A stretch of DNA of 64,000 nucleotides. It comes from Aliidiomarina iranensis (GTDB taxonomy: Bacteria > Pseudomonadota > Gammaproteobacteria > Enterobacterales > Alteromonadaceae). The notes under the pieces were generated by a model that saw nothing but the letters and a program-made list of their open reading frames with translations, was not told the origin of the DNA and did no database searches. The first letter of the stretch is position 1, and each line of letters begins with the position of its first letter. The translations under genes were made by a program, and so were the position numbers. This document shows, in pieces, positions 57,194 to 64,000 of this stretch. The stretch spans positions 124,001 through 188,000 of the forward strand of contig NZ_PIPJ01000003.1 of NCBI RefSeq assembly GCF_003987135.1, in the 5' to 3' direction.

Positions 57194-57520
57194 ATGTTAA
57201 GAAAACACTTCAGTAAATCATTATCAAAGCAAAATCACTTGCGGCAGAGCACGGGTGCTCCTGCACGTATCCAAGCTGGGCAGGGCATGACAGAGTACAT
57301 TGTTGTTCTAGCCCTAGTTGTTGTTGCGGCTATTGGTGTGTACTCATTCTTTGGAAAAACTGTTCGTAATCAAATGGCTGGTGTTGCCCAAGAAATCTCA
57401 GGAAAATCGAGTACCACACAAGTACGCAATGCCGCCGCAGCAGCCAACAGTGCGGCCACTCAAGCGAATAAAGATTACAGTTTGAGTAACTACGATGAAG
57501 CCACAAACTCGGGGAATTAA
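57194..57520 (+). CDS. Flp-type pilin-like protein
   Basis: Probable structural pilin of the Tad system. The prepilin site is Gly29-Gln30 with Glu34 and Tyr35 (G/QGMTEY), which is the canonical G/xxxxEY pattern of Flp pilins, followed directly by a hydrophobic helix (VVLALVVVAAIGVYSFFG). The leader is long (29 residues) and the mature part has an extra Ala/Ser/Thr/Asn-rich tail, so at 108 residues it is larger than typical Flp. The ATG at 57194 has a strong AAGGAGGG site. It is the first gene of the locus. Confidence 0.85.
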   Translation: MLRKHFSKSLSKQNHLRQSTGAPARIQAGQGMTEYIVVLALVVVAAIGVYSFFGKTVRNQMAGVAQEISGKSSTTQVRNAAAAANSAATQANKDYSLSNYDEATNSGN

Positions 57521-58736
57521 GGCGCCAGCGCGGGGAATTTATTTGCTGCTAGCCGCTTTGCTGATGGCTGGGTTGGCGTTTGCACTCCTTCAGGTTGTTG
57601 AATTGAGCCAACAGGTTCAAAAACAAACTGAAATCGAGCAAGTAGCGCAATATGCCGCTGAAGCCTTAGGAATCATTGCGGCCCGCGATTTAAACATTAA
57701 AGCAATTAGTAACCGCGCTATGGTAGCCAACGAAATGGCGATTGGCCAAATTATTGGCTTCCATACCTGGTATGAAATGACCAGGGAAACCAGTACGAAC
57801 ATGGCTTTGATATCGGCGTGGATACCCTATGTGAATAGTGTCACCTTTCAAATTGCTCGATTGTTAAATCAACTTCAACAACCAATGCGAACCGGTATCC
57901 AGGCGGCACTTGCTTTGCAAAGAGCAGTAATTAGTGGGCTCTCTGGTTTTCAGTGGGCGTTTCATCAGGCTGCTTGGTTGAGCAGCATTGCCACCGCGAC
58001 CGATATTGTAGAGGGCACTGAAAAAGATTTAGAAATCCGCTTGCTCAATCACCAAACCTTGGTAGACGCTGAATATTTATGGCTACGAATGCAAAAACAT
58101 AGCCGTGATCTTGAACATCAAGAGGATTACGCGCAGATGGTGAGTGATTCTCGTGATTCATTCAGTGAACGAAGAACTTATAGTTGGGTGAATGTTTTAG
58201 GTTCGAAAGTTTACCGCGCGGGCGGCTCAGAAATTAAGGTAAATAATCAGGGGCAGTTAGTTTGGCAATCACTTGATACGCATCAATTGCACCTAGATCT
58301 ATGGGTTACCAATGCTTATATACCAATCGGTGGCGGCGCTAGTTATTTAACCGAAGCACTACCACGCAGGCGAAGCACTGAAGGTTTTGGCGATAGTTAT
58401 CAACTAAATTGGACAACATCAAGAGCAACGGCACGGCGTGGGCATCGCTTTCTTCTACAACCGCAAGCACCGGCCTACTATCGGCTGCAGGATGCAGAGG
58501 GTATTACCAAGAAACCGCCACAAATCACGCTCGTTGTTCAAGAGCGTGGGGGCAGCGATGATGAACCTCGTCTTTGGGGTATGGGCCGCAGTGAAATTTA
58601 TTTTCAAAGGCCAAATCGATTCTGGCCCCGAGCCGATGATTCTATCGAGCGGGCCAACTTGCATAATGCTCTGTGGCAAGTTCGGCCGAAAAACATTAGC
58701 GAAGTAGACCGGAAATTAATTGGAGCACAGTTATGA
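57495..58736 (+). CDS. TadG-like pilus assembly protein
   Basis: Inner-membrane protein with one N-terminal helix (about 14-36) and a large extracytoplasmic domain of 413 residues in total. The N-terminus RGIYLLLAALLMAGLAFAL is the Tad-type pseudopilin-like segment seen in TadG. I see no von Willebrand A domain MIDAS motif. Its start overlaps the pilin gene by 26 bases and its end overlaps the next start by four, so the genes are translationally coupled. Confidence 0.75.
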   Translation: MKPQTRGIKAPARGIYLLLAALLMAGLAFALLQVVELSQQVQKQTEIEQVAQYAAEALGIIAARDLNIKAISNRAMVANEMAIGQIIGFHTWYEMTRETSTNMALISAWIPYVNSVTFQIARLLNQLQQPMRTGIQAALALQRAVISGLSGFQWAFHQAAWLSSIATATDIVEGTEKDLEIRLLNHQTLVDAEYLWLRMQKHSRDLEHQEDYAQMVSDSRDSFSERRTYSWVNVLGSKVYRAGGSEIKVNNQGQLVWQSLDTHQLHLDLWVTNAYIPIGGGASYLTEALPRRRSTEGFGDSYQLNWTTSRATARRGHRFLLQPQAPAYYRLQDAEGITKKPPQITLVVQERGGSDDEPRLWGMGRSEIYFQRPNRFWPRADDSIERANLHNALWQVRPKNISEVDRKLIGAQL

Positions 58737-59419
58737 ATAAAGCTTATGGAAGAGCTTTACAGGGATTATCGAAACGATCATTTGGTCAAGCTATGGTTGA
58801 GTTCACCCTGCTAATCAGTGTTTTAGGCATGATTTTATTATGGGCACTACCGGAACTGAAAGGCAGGCTAGATAAGCGCTATGAGGCGCAACAATTACTT
58901 TCATTGCATCTTCAGCAAGTGCCGCTGAGAGAGCACGCAGGATTAGAACATTGGCAAATCGATGATTACCAGCGTGAGTTCAACTTAGAAATTGGTAAGG
59001 AATACCAATTAACTACGGCGGTAAGCGATGATTATGCCTTTGCTAAAGGCATCCGGCCGCTTTGGAAACTGTTGGATTGGCAGGAAGATTTCTCACTGCC
59101 TTTGAATACCCTGCACAGCGCGATTTTACAGCCAAAAGGTGATGATTCAGGGCATCCGCCATGGTTGAGCTATTTGCGTTTAAGCGATGGCTGGGCACCA
59201 AGGCACTTGCAGGATCTCATTGGTCGGCCGCAGGCCCTAACCACTTCTCAGTATGTAAAAAACTTGGGGTTTGAACATGTGCAATTATTAGTATCTATTT
59301 TGCCATTTGCACGGGAGTTTTCGCCAAAGCAATTACGTTTGGGATTTGTTGATGCGGATGTTGTTCCGAGTAACGCACTATGTGAGCCACGAAATCATTC
59401 GAATCAAGGTACTTGCTGA
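58733..59419 (+). CDS. TadE-like pseudopilin
   Basis: Minor pseudopilin of the Tad system. The cleavage site is Gly18-Gln19 with Glu23 at +5 (G/QAMVEF), followed by a hydrophobic helix, TLLISVLGMILLWAL. The rest (about 200 residues) is a soluble domain of unknown fold and is long for TadE. It overlaps its neighbours by four bases (ATGA) upstream and one base (TGATG) downstream. Confidence 0.8.
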   Translation: MNKAYGRALQGLSKRSFGQAMVEFTLLISVLGMILLWALPELKGRLDKRYEAQQLLSLHLQQVPLREHAGLEHWQIDDYQREFNLEIGKEYQLTTAVSDDYAFAKGIRPLWKLLDWQEDFSLPLNTLHSAILQPKGDDSGHPPWLSYLRLSDGWAPRHLQDLIGRPQALTTSQYVKNLGFEHVQLLVSILPFAREFSPKQLRLGFVDADVVPSNALCEPRNHSNQGTC

Positions 59420-60198
59420 TGAACCAGTTCAAGCAGTTATCGCTATTTTTGTTGGTTATGTTGAGCGCATCATCGTTGATCTCCGCTAAAGCGTTTGGTT
59501 CTGAAACTCAATTTCTTGCAAGTGATATGGTTTCGGGAATGCAGCCGAAGTATTTAGATGCTCATAAGGTTTCACTCAACGCTACCAGTTCGCTTCGGCT
59601 TTTGAACTATGAATTAACGGTGTGGCCTAGTTCTGCCTCATTTGCCGAATTAGTGGCACACTTGGAATCGCTTGAAGATTGCTTAATATTTCAATCGGAT
59701 TCGACCGAGCATAAAACCGATTCTCGACATGCGAATAGCCAAGTTGAAGTAAAACGGCGGCAGATAAGTTGCGCAAACGAAAAGGCAATTCTATCGGCTT
59801 ATGCTACCAAATATGGCGTTTTTTGGTCAGAAGCATGGCTAGAATCGCAAAAAGCTCAGTTTTCGCAGGGGGATTCGGATTTCTCTAACACCACGGTGAT
59901 GAAAAACGGCACAAATGGCAGGAACATAATCGATAGGAAGCAAACACAGCTAGTTTCTGAGTACAGCAGCGGTGCTGAGCGAGTAATTACATGGATATCA
60001 GACCGCAGTATTGATGATTTACAGCAACAAGAACTGAGATTAGCGCAGGGGAAAGGCTGGCGAATTACCGCTTACGATCAGTATACGGGCAGTTTTGTTC
60101 TGGCTAAAGAAAATCACTCAATCCAGGTTTTTATATCGGGTTGGGAACAAGATGACGGCCGCATATTTATTACCGAGGTAACGCAGAAGAAACCATAG
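59419..60198 (+). CDS. Exported protein of unknown function in the Tad locus
   Basis: A 259-residue protein with a signal peptide (LSLFLLVMLSASSLISAKAFG) and two cysteines in the mature part that could form a disulfide (EDCLIF and QISCAN). I do not recognise a family. Its ATG overlaps the TadE-like stop (TGATG), so it is made together with the pilus proteins, and it precedes cpaB by 29 bases. A periplasmic assembly or accessory role is inference from context. Confidence 0.75.
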   Translation: MNQFKQLSLFLLVMLSASSLISAKAFGSETQFLASDMVSGMQPKYLDAHKVSLNATSSLRLLNYELTVWPSSASFAELVAHLESLEDCLIFQSDSTEHKTDSRHANSQVEVKRRQISCANEKAILSAYATKYGVFWSEAWLESQKAQFSQGDSDFSNTTVMKNGTNGRNIIDRKQTQLVSEYSSGAERVITWISDRSIDDLQQQELRLAQGKGWRITAYDQYTGSFVLAKENHSIQVFISGWEQDDGRIFITEVTQKKP

Positions 60199-60227
60199 TT
60201 TGCACATTTACAGCAGAGGGAACTGCA

Positions 60228-61052
60228 GTGTTTAAAGGAAAATTTTTCAAAGGGATATTTTTGCCACTGGCAATTGGTTTGATTTGTGCCCTGATATCAG
60301 CGGTACTTTTATATCAGTACGTTCAAGACCTGCAAGTAAAACAGCTTGCAGATTCACGGGTACAGATTGAGCCCGCAAAGCCAAAAATTCCCGTGGTGGT
60401 GTCAACACAAGGGTTACACCCGGGTATGCCATTGAACCTTGATGATTTGCGCGTGCGTGAGCTCGATGAAACCAGTTTGCCTTCTGATATCGTACACCCG
60501 CATGAGGCTGAATTATTAGTTGGCAGAACTGTTCGTGCAGATTTAACGCAGGCTATTCGTTCAGGTAAACCTCTGCAGTGGTTGCATTTGCAGCCGCTAG
60601 CTGCGGCGAGTTTTGCTAGCACTCTACCACCCGGTTCAGTACCGCTTTCGTTTTCTATTTCTTCACTGCAGCAACACGCGGGTTTACTCAAGCCCGGTGA
60701 TACCATTGATCTATACGCGAATATGCAGGGTAACGCAGAGCTCATTCTTGAGCGTGCAGTAGTAATGGCTACAGGGCACATCACTCAGGCATCCCAAGAG
60801 CAAAGCTCCGGAGTAGTGAACACCGGACAATCACTCAGGCCGGAAGCCTACCAGCAAATAACCGTTGCTGTGCCGTTAGCTGATTACTTCAAAATTCACC
60901 AGATTTCTGAAAACCAAATGCTACTTCCGATTCTTAGAGATGCTAAAGATCCTGTTCGAGTTGAGGGTCTTGCGGGCTTTTCCTCGGTAGAAATCATTAC
61001 CCCGGGTAGCCACACCGCTGTTCCGAATTTTTCTCAGTATGGAGGTTACTAA
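60228..61052 (+). CDS. cpaB: Flp pilus assembly protein CpaB (RcpC)
   Basis: Periplasmic protein of the Tad/Flp secretion apparatus, anchored by an N-terminal helix (about 9-30). The SAF-domain region KPKIPVVVSTQGLHPGMPLNLDDLRVRELD is seen, followed by the RcpC beta region (SFSISSLQQHAGLLKPGDTIDLYA). It has 274 residues. The start is GTG 60228 with an AGAGGGA site. Its stop is followed directly by the ATG of the secretin gene. Confidence 0.88.
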   Translation: MFKGKFFKGIFLPLAIGLICALISAVLLYQYVQDLQVKQLADSRVQIEPAKPKIPVVVSTQGLHPGMPLNLDDLRVRELDETSLPSDIVHPHEAELLVGRTVRADLTQAIRSGKPLQWLHLQPLAAASFASTLPPGSVPLSFSISSLQQHAGLLKPGDTIDLYANMQGNAELILERAVVMATGHITQASQEQSSGVVNTGQSLRPEAYQQITVAVPLADYFKIHQISENQMLLPILRDAKDPVRVEGLAGFSSVEIITPGSHTAVPNFSQYGGY

Positions 61053-62390
61053 ATGCCCGCTACTGCATTCCTACGTTCAATGATGCTGCTCATAATTTCT
61101 TCGCTATTCCTGATTAACGGGTATTCGTTTTCTGCAAAGGCCAATGATGAAATTAGCGTTAACCAAGAGCCAAAAAGCTTAGCTGTTGGGAGCGCAGAAA
61201 TGATTTACACGGAAGAAAAAATAATCCGTGTAGCGTTGGCCAACCCAAGTATCGCCGAGGCTCGGCTTATCAATGATAAAGAGCTAATGATCATGGCATT
61301 GGCGGCTGGGCAAACAGACGTGATTTGGTGGTTGGAAAGTGGTGGTCATGAAAAGATACAAGTACAGGTGCATGCACCAACCGATGTTAGTTTGCGCGCC
61401 ACACTTGAGCAAATTACGGATACTGCGCCATTGCTGAGTGTAACCTGGCAGCGTGGGCAGCCCATTTTAAGTGGTGAGGTAGATGAATATGTATTTGCCA
61501 GATTAGAAAAACTAAAAGCGGATTTTTCAAGCTTAAACATTGCCAATGTTGAATTGAAAAATTTACCAAAAGCCACTTTGGAATTAGCGGTAAAAGTGTA
61601 TGAGGTGAATCGACGCTCACTACGGCAATTAGGTTTGAATTGGCAGCAAAGCATAGCAGGGCCAGCGTTAGGGGTTATTAGTGATTGGCACAGCGGTAAT
61701 CGGTTTCGAGCAATAGGCGAACAAGCGCTTAACACAGTGCCCGGAGCGGAATCGTTATTGGCAGGTTTACCGCAAGGCCAATATGGCTATCTAGGCTGGA
61801 ATACGAGTTTAGCAAGCACTTTGCAAATGATACAGGAGCGTGGTGAAGGGCGCGTATTAGCAACGCCAAAGTTGCGCGTTGAAAGTGGCGAAAGCGCCGA
61901 GTTTTTGGCGGGCGGTGAAATTCCTATTCCACAAATTACTTTACAAGGCGCTACACAAGTTGATTTTAAAAACTATGGGATTTACCTAAAAGTGGCACCG
62001 GTAAAGCTGGCTGATGGGCGCATCCGCACGCAAGTAATCAGTGAGTTGAGCCAACCTGATTTGGGCATAGCAGTGCAGGGGGTACCTGGTTTGCGCACAC
62101 GGCGAACGGAAACCATGGTCACGGTAAACGAGGGGGAAACCTTAGTGATTGCCGGTTTAGTAAGCCATGAAGAAAGCGAGGTGCATTCTGGCATACCGGG
62201 GGCGGGACGCTGGTTATCAAATCGTGATCAACAAGCACAGGAAACCGAGTTAGTTGTATTTATTACGCCAATAGATGTCCATGAGCAAACTGCTCGGTAT
62301 GCCGAGCAGCTTGAGCAGCAAGCGGAGCTCTTGCAGAGTTTTAATGCGTTGGGCTGCACTGGAATGCTTGAGGTTGAGGAGAAGCCATAA
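61053..62390 (+). CDS. cpaC: Tad/Flp pilus secretin CpaC (RcpA)
   Basis: Outer-membrane secretin forming the exit pore of the pilus. A signal peptide is followed by the N-terminal pilus-assembly domain (IIRVALANPSIAEARLINDKELMIMALAAGQTDVIWW), a BON-like domain and the C-terminal secretin domain (GEGRVLATPKLRVESGESAEFLAGGEIPIP ... ETMVTVNEGETLVIAGL ... ETELVVFITP). It has 445 residues and is complete. It is fused tightly between cpaB and cpaF, with stop and start codons adjacent on both sides. Confidence 0.93.
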   Translation: MPATAFLRSMMLLIISSLFLINGYSFSAKANDEISVNQEPKSLAVGSAEMIYTEEKIIRVALANPSIAEARLINDKELMIMALAAGQTDVIWWLESGGHEKIQVQVHAPTDVSLRATLEQITDTAPLLSVTWQRGQPILSGEVDEYVFARLEKLKADFSSLNIANVELKNLPKATLELAVKVYEVNRRSLRQLGLNWQQSIAGPALGVISDWHSGNRFRAIGEQALNTVPGAESLLAGLPQGQYGYLGWNTSLASTLQMIQERGEGRVLATPKLRVESGESAEFLAGGEIPIPQITLQGATQVDFKNYGIYLKVAPVKLADGRIRTQVISELSQPDLGIAVQGVPGLRTRRTETMVTVNEGETLVIAGLVSHEESEVHSGIPGAGRWLSNRDQQAQETELVVFITPIDVHEQTARYAEQLEQQAELLQSFNALGCTGMLEVEEKP

Positions 62391-63668
62391 ATGGATTTTG
62401 CTAATTTTGCGGATGCCGAAAGAAGTCGTTATCAAAGGTTGCTTGAAAACACCTTGAAGGCGGTAAATATTCATCATACTGATGTTGATTTGCTCTCAGA
62501 TACTGAGTTGCGAGAGGTGGTTGCCACCGTTATTAGAAAGGAATTGAAAAGAGAATCGATCGACATTCAAAGTGTTAATGAAGAAGTGCTGATTCAAAGT
62601 GCCATTGATGATTTGGTGGGGCTCGGGCCGATAGAAAATTTACTTCGTGATCCCGACGTTACGGAAATAATGCTAAATCGCTTTAATCAAGTTTTCATTG
62701 AACGCCGCGGCAGTTTAACGCTGAGCCCTTATAGTTTTCGCGATGAGCAGGCCGTTCGCCGAGTGATTGAGAGAATTGTTACACCCCTTGGGCGCCGCAT
62801 TGATGAGAGTGTGCCTATGGTCGATGCGCGATTACCAAATGGTGCTCGAGTGAACGCCGTCATTCCGCCACTGGCTGTTGATGGTGCTTGCCTCACCATT
62901 CGAAAGTTCGCGATAAATCGGCTAACTATGGCGAATTTGCAAGATTCTGGAAGTGTGAGCCCCGAACTTGCGAAGCTATTGATGAGTGCGGTGCGATGTC
63001 GACAAAATATGTTGATTTGCGGCGGCACTGGCAGTGGTAAAACCACCTTATTGAATATATTAGCTGATTTCATTCCAGAACATGAGCGCATCATCACGAT
63101 TGAAGATGCTGCGGAGTTGCAATTGCAGCACGCCAATTTAGTTAGATTAGAGGCGCGGCCAGCCAATCAGGAGGGTGAGGGCGCGGTGAGTATTCGCCAA
63201 TTGGTGATAAACGCATTGCGAATGCGGCCAGATCGGATTGTGGTGGGTGAGTGTCGAGCGGGCGAGAGTTTAGATATGTTGCAGGCTATGAACACCGGGC
63301 ATGATGGTTCTCTAACCACGTTGCATGCGAATACACCTAGAGATGCACTTCGCCGATTAGAAACCATGGTGCTAATGGCGGGAATTGAAATCCCTATGAG
63401 CGCGATTCGGCAACAGATTATGGGTGCAGTTAAATTACTTGTGCAAATTACTCGGCTGGCGAATGGCAAGCGCGTTGTTTCTAGCTTAGCGGAGCTACAA
63501 GGTAACGATGGCGATGTACTACAACTTGCCGAGCTTGTTCGCTACAACACAGAAACAGAATCTCATGAAGTAACGGGGCAAGTGCCACGGTTTATTGATC
63601 AACTCCCAGAATCTGAACGGGAGAAAATACTAGCAGAACTAAATCAAGCAAATGCATTCGCGTTTTAG
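62391..63668 (+). CDS. cpaF: Tad pilus assembly ATPase CpaF (TadA)
   Basis: Hexameric secretion ATPase powering pilus assembly at the inner membrane. The Walker A is ICGGTGSGKTTLLNILA, the Asp box is TIEDAAELQL, the Walker B region is RIVVGECRAGE and the His box is GSLTTLHANTPRDAL. The N-terminal all-alpha part (about 1-100) is standard. It has 425 residues. The ATG follows the cpaC stop directly; the gene for TadZ/CpaE, often found between these two, is absent here. Confidence 0.95.
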   Translation: MDFANFADAERSRYQRLLENTLKAVNIHHTDVDLLSDTELREVVATVIRKELKRESIDIQSVNEEVLIQSAIDDLVGLGPIENLLRDPDVTEIMLNRFNQVFIERRGSLTLSPYSFRDEQAVRRVIERIVTPLGRRIDESVPMVDARLPNGARVNAVIPPLAVDGACLTIRKFAINRLTMANLQDSGSVSPELAKLLMSAVRCRQNMLICGGTGSGKTTLLNILADFIPEHERIITIEDAAELQLQHANLVRLEARPANQEGEGAVSIRQLVINALRMRPDRIVVGECRAGESLDMLQAMNTGHDGSLTTLHANTPRDALRRLETMVLMAGIEIPMSAIRQQIMGAVKLLVQITRLANGKRVVSSLAELQGNDGDVLQLAELVRYNTETESHEVTGQVPRFIDQLPESEREKILAELNQANAFAF

Positions 63669-63696
63669 CTTGTCGGTTATTTAAGGTGATATCGGT

Positions 63697-64000
63697 ATGT
63701 TGATCGTGCTTATCGCGTTTTTTATTGGCTTAAGTAGCGCAGCTCTCGCGCTATTGCTACAAACCGGATTGCGCCAGATCGCAGAAAGCTATGAGAAAAC
63801 TTACGAAAATAGAATGCAACAAAGCCTTACCGAACTATTTCTTTTTGTACCGGTGCGGCAGTTACTTACCCTCTGGCTCTTTGTTTGGTTAGTGATGTTG
63901 TGCACGCTTTGGTTGCTTTCTGTTGCCTGGGGTTGGTTGATATCTATCATGATTGCACTTAGTTTTGGGCCTTGGCAGCTCTATCAATACCTGAAGAAGA
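63697..64000 (+). CDS. tadB: Tad inner-membrane platform protein TadB, 5' part
   Basis: The frame is open from ATG 63697 to the window end, so only the first 101 residues are seen. An N-terminal helix (LIVLIAFFIGLSSAALALLL) is followed by a short soluble stretch and two further hydrophobic segments, the usual start of TadB before its type II secretion F domain. An AAGGTGAT ribosome site precedes the ATG. The position after cpaF fits TadB; the diagnostic domain lies outside the window. Confidence 0.75.
   Translation, partial: MLIVLIAFFIGLSSAALALLLQTGLRQIAESYEKTYENRMQQSLTELFLFVPVRQLLTLWLFVWLVMLCTLWLLSVAWGWLISIMIALSFGPWQLYQYLKK

Overview
This window is chromosomal DNA of a gammaproteobacterium. 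The gene order pnp-nlpI, lipA-lipB-ybeD-dacA-rlpA-mltB-rodA-mrdA-rlmH-rsfS-nadD-holA-lptE-leuS, lnt-corC-ybeY-ybeZ-miaB / ubiF / Met-Leu-Gln tRNAs, ychF-pth / prs-ispE-lolB / hemA-prfA-prmC / kdsA follows the Escherichia coli layout closely. The moderate GC content, the PsrA-like regulator beside fadE, the Tad locus and the cupredoxin/EAL/truncated-globin operon suggest a marine, Alteromonadales-type (perhaps Idiomarinaceae-like) bacterium; the family assignment is inference.

Layout. 1-3.8 kb (+): the 3' part of pnp, lipoprotein gene nlpI and a tightly coupled HExxH metalloprotease gene. 3.8-6.25 kb (-): an exported S9 peptidase whose Shine-Dalgarno lies inside a 19-bp inverted repeat. 6.35-20.7 kb (-): lipoate synthesis, cell-wall elongation (PBP2, RodA, RlpA, MltB, PBP5), ribosome assembly factors, nadD, holA, lptE, leuS and a small membrane protein. 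20.8-27.3 kb (-): lnt, corC, ybeY, ybeZ, miaB and an EamA transporter. 27.5-29.4 kb: ubiF-like hydroxylase (+) facing a five-tRNA operon (-) with a strong promoter. 29.6-31.7 kb (-): fumC and a short-chain dehydrogenase. 31.9-36.4 kb (+): an accessory operon with a periplasmic cupredoxin, a membrane EAL phosphodiesterase with a degenerate GGDEF domain, an outer-membrane-like DUF3034 protein and a periplasmic truncated hemoglobin. 36.5-43.4 kb (-): ychF, pth, rplY, an old yellow enzyme, prs, ispE, lolB. 43.8-52.8 kb (+): hemA, prfA, prmC, a response regulator with an eroded HD-GYP domain, kdsA, a PsrA-like regulator and fadE. 52.9-57.1 kb: S41 protease, nagZ, queC and queE. 57.2-64 kb (+): a Tad/Flp pilus locus running off the window end (pilin, TadG-like, TadE-like, unknown secreted protein, CpaB, CpaC, CpaF, TadB).

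How it works together. Most of the window is housekeeping: envelope biogenesis (LptE, LolB, Lnt, KdsA, PBP2/RodA), translation (LeuS, RF1 and its methylase, Pth, L25, MiaB, tRNAs, queuosine genes) and central metabolism. The accessory parts are the cupredoxin/c-di-GMP/globin operon, the degenerate HD-GYP regulator, and the Tad locus. Several unusual non-coding or repeat structures stand out: a stem that hides the ribosome site of the S9 peptidase, in-register tandem repeats at the 5' ends of ybeD and lolB, a nested hairpin ahead of the Tad locus, and two hairpins in the rplY leader. I saw no CRISPR array, insertion sequence, prophage or rRNA gene.
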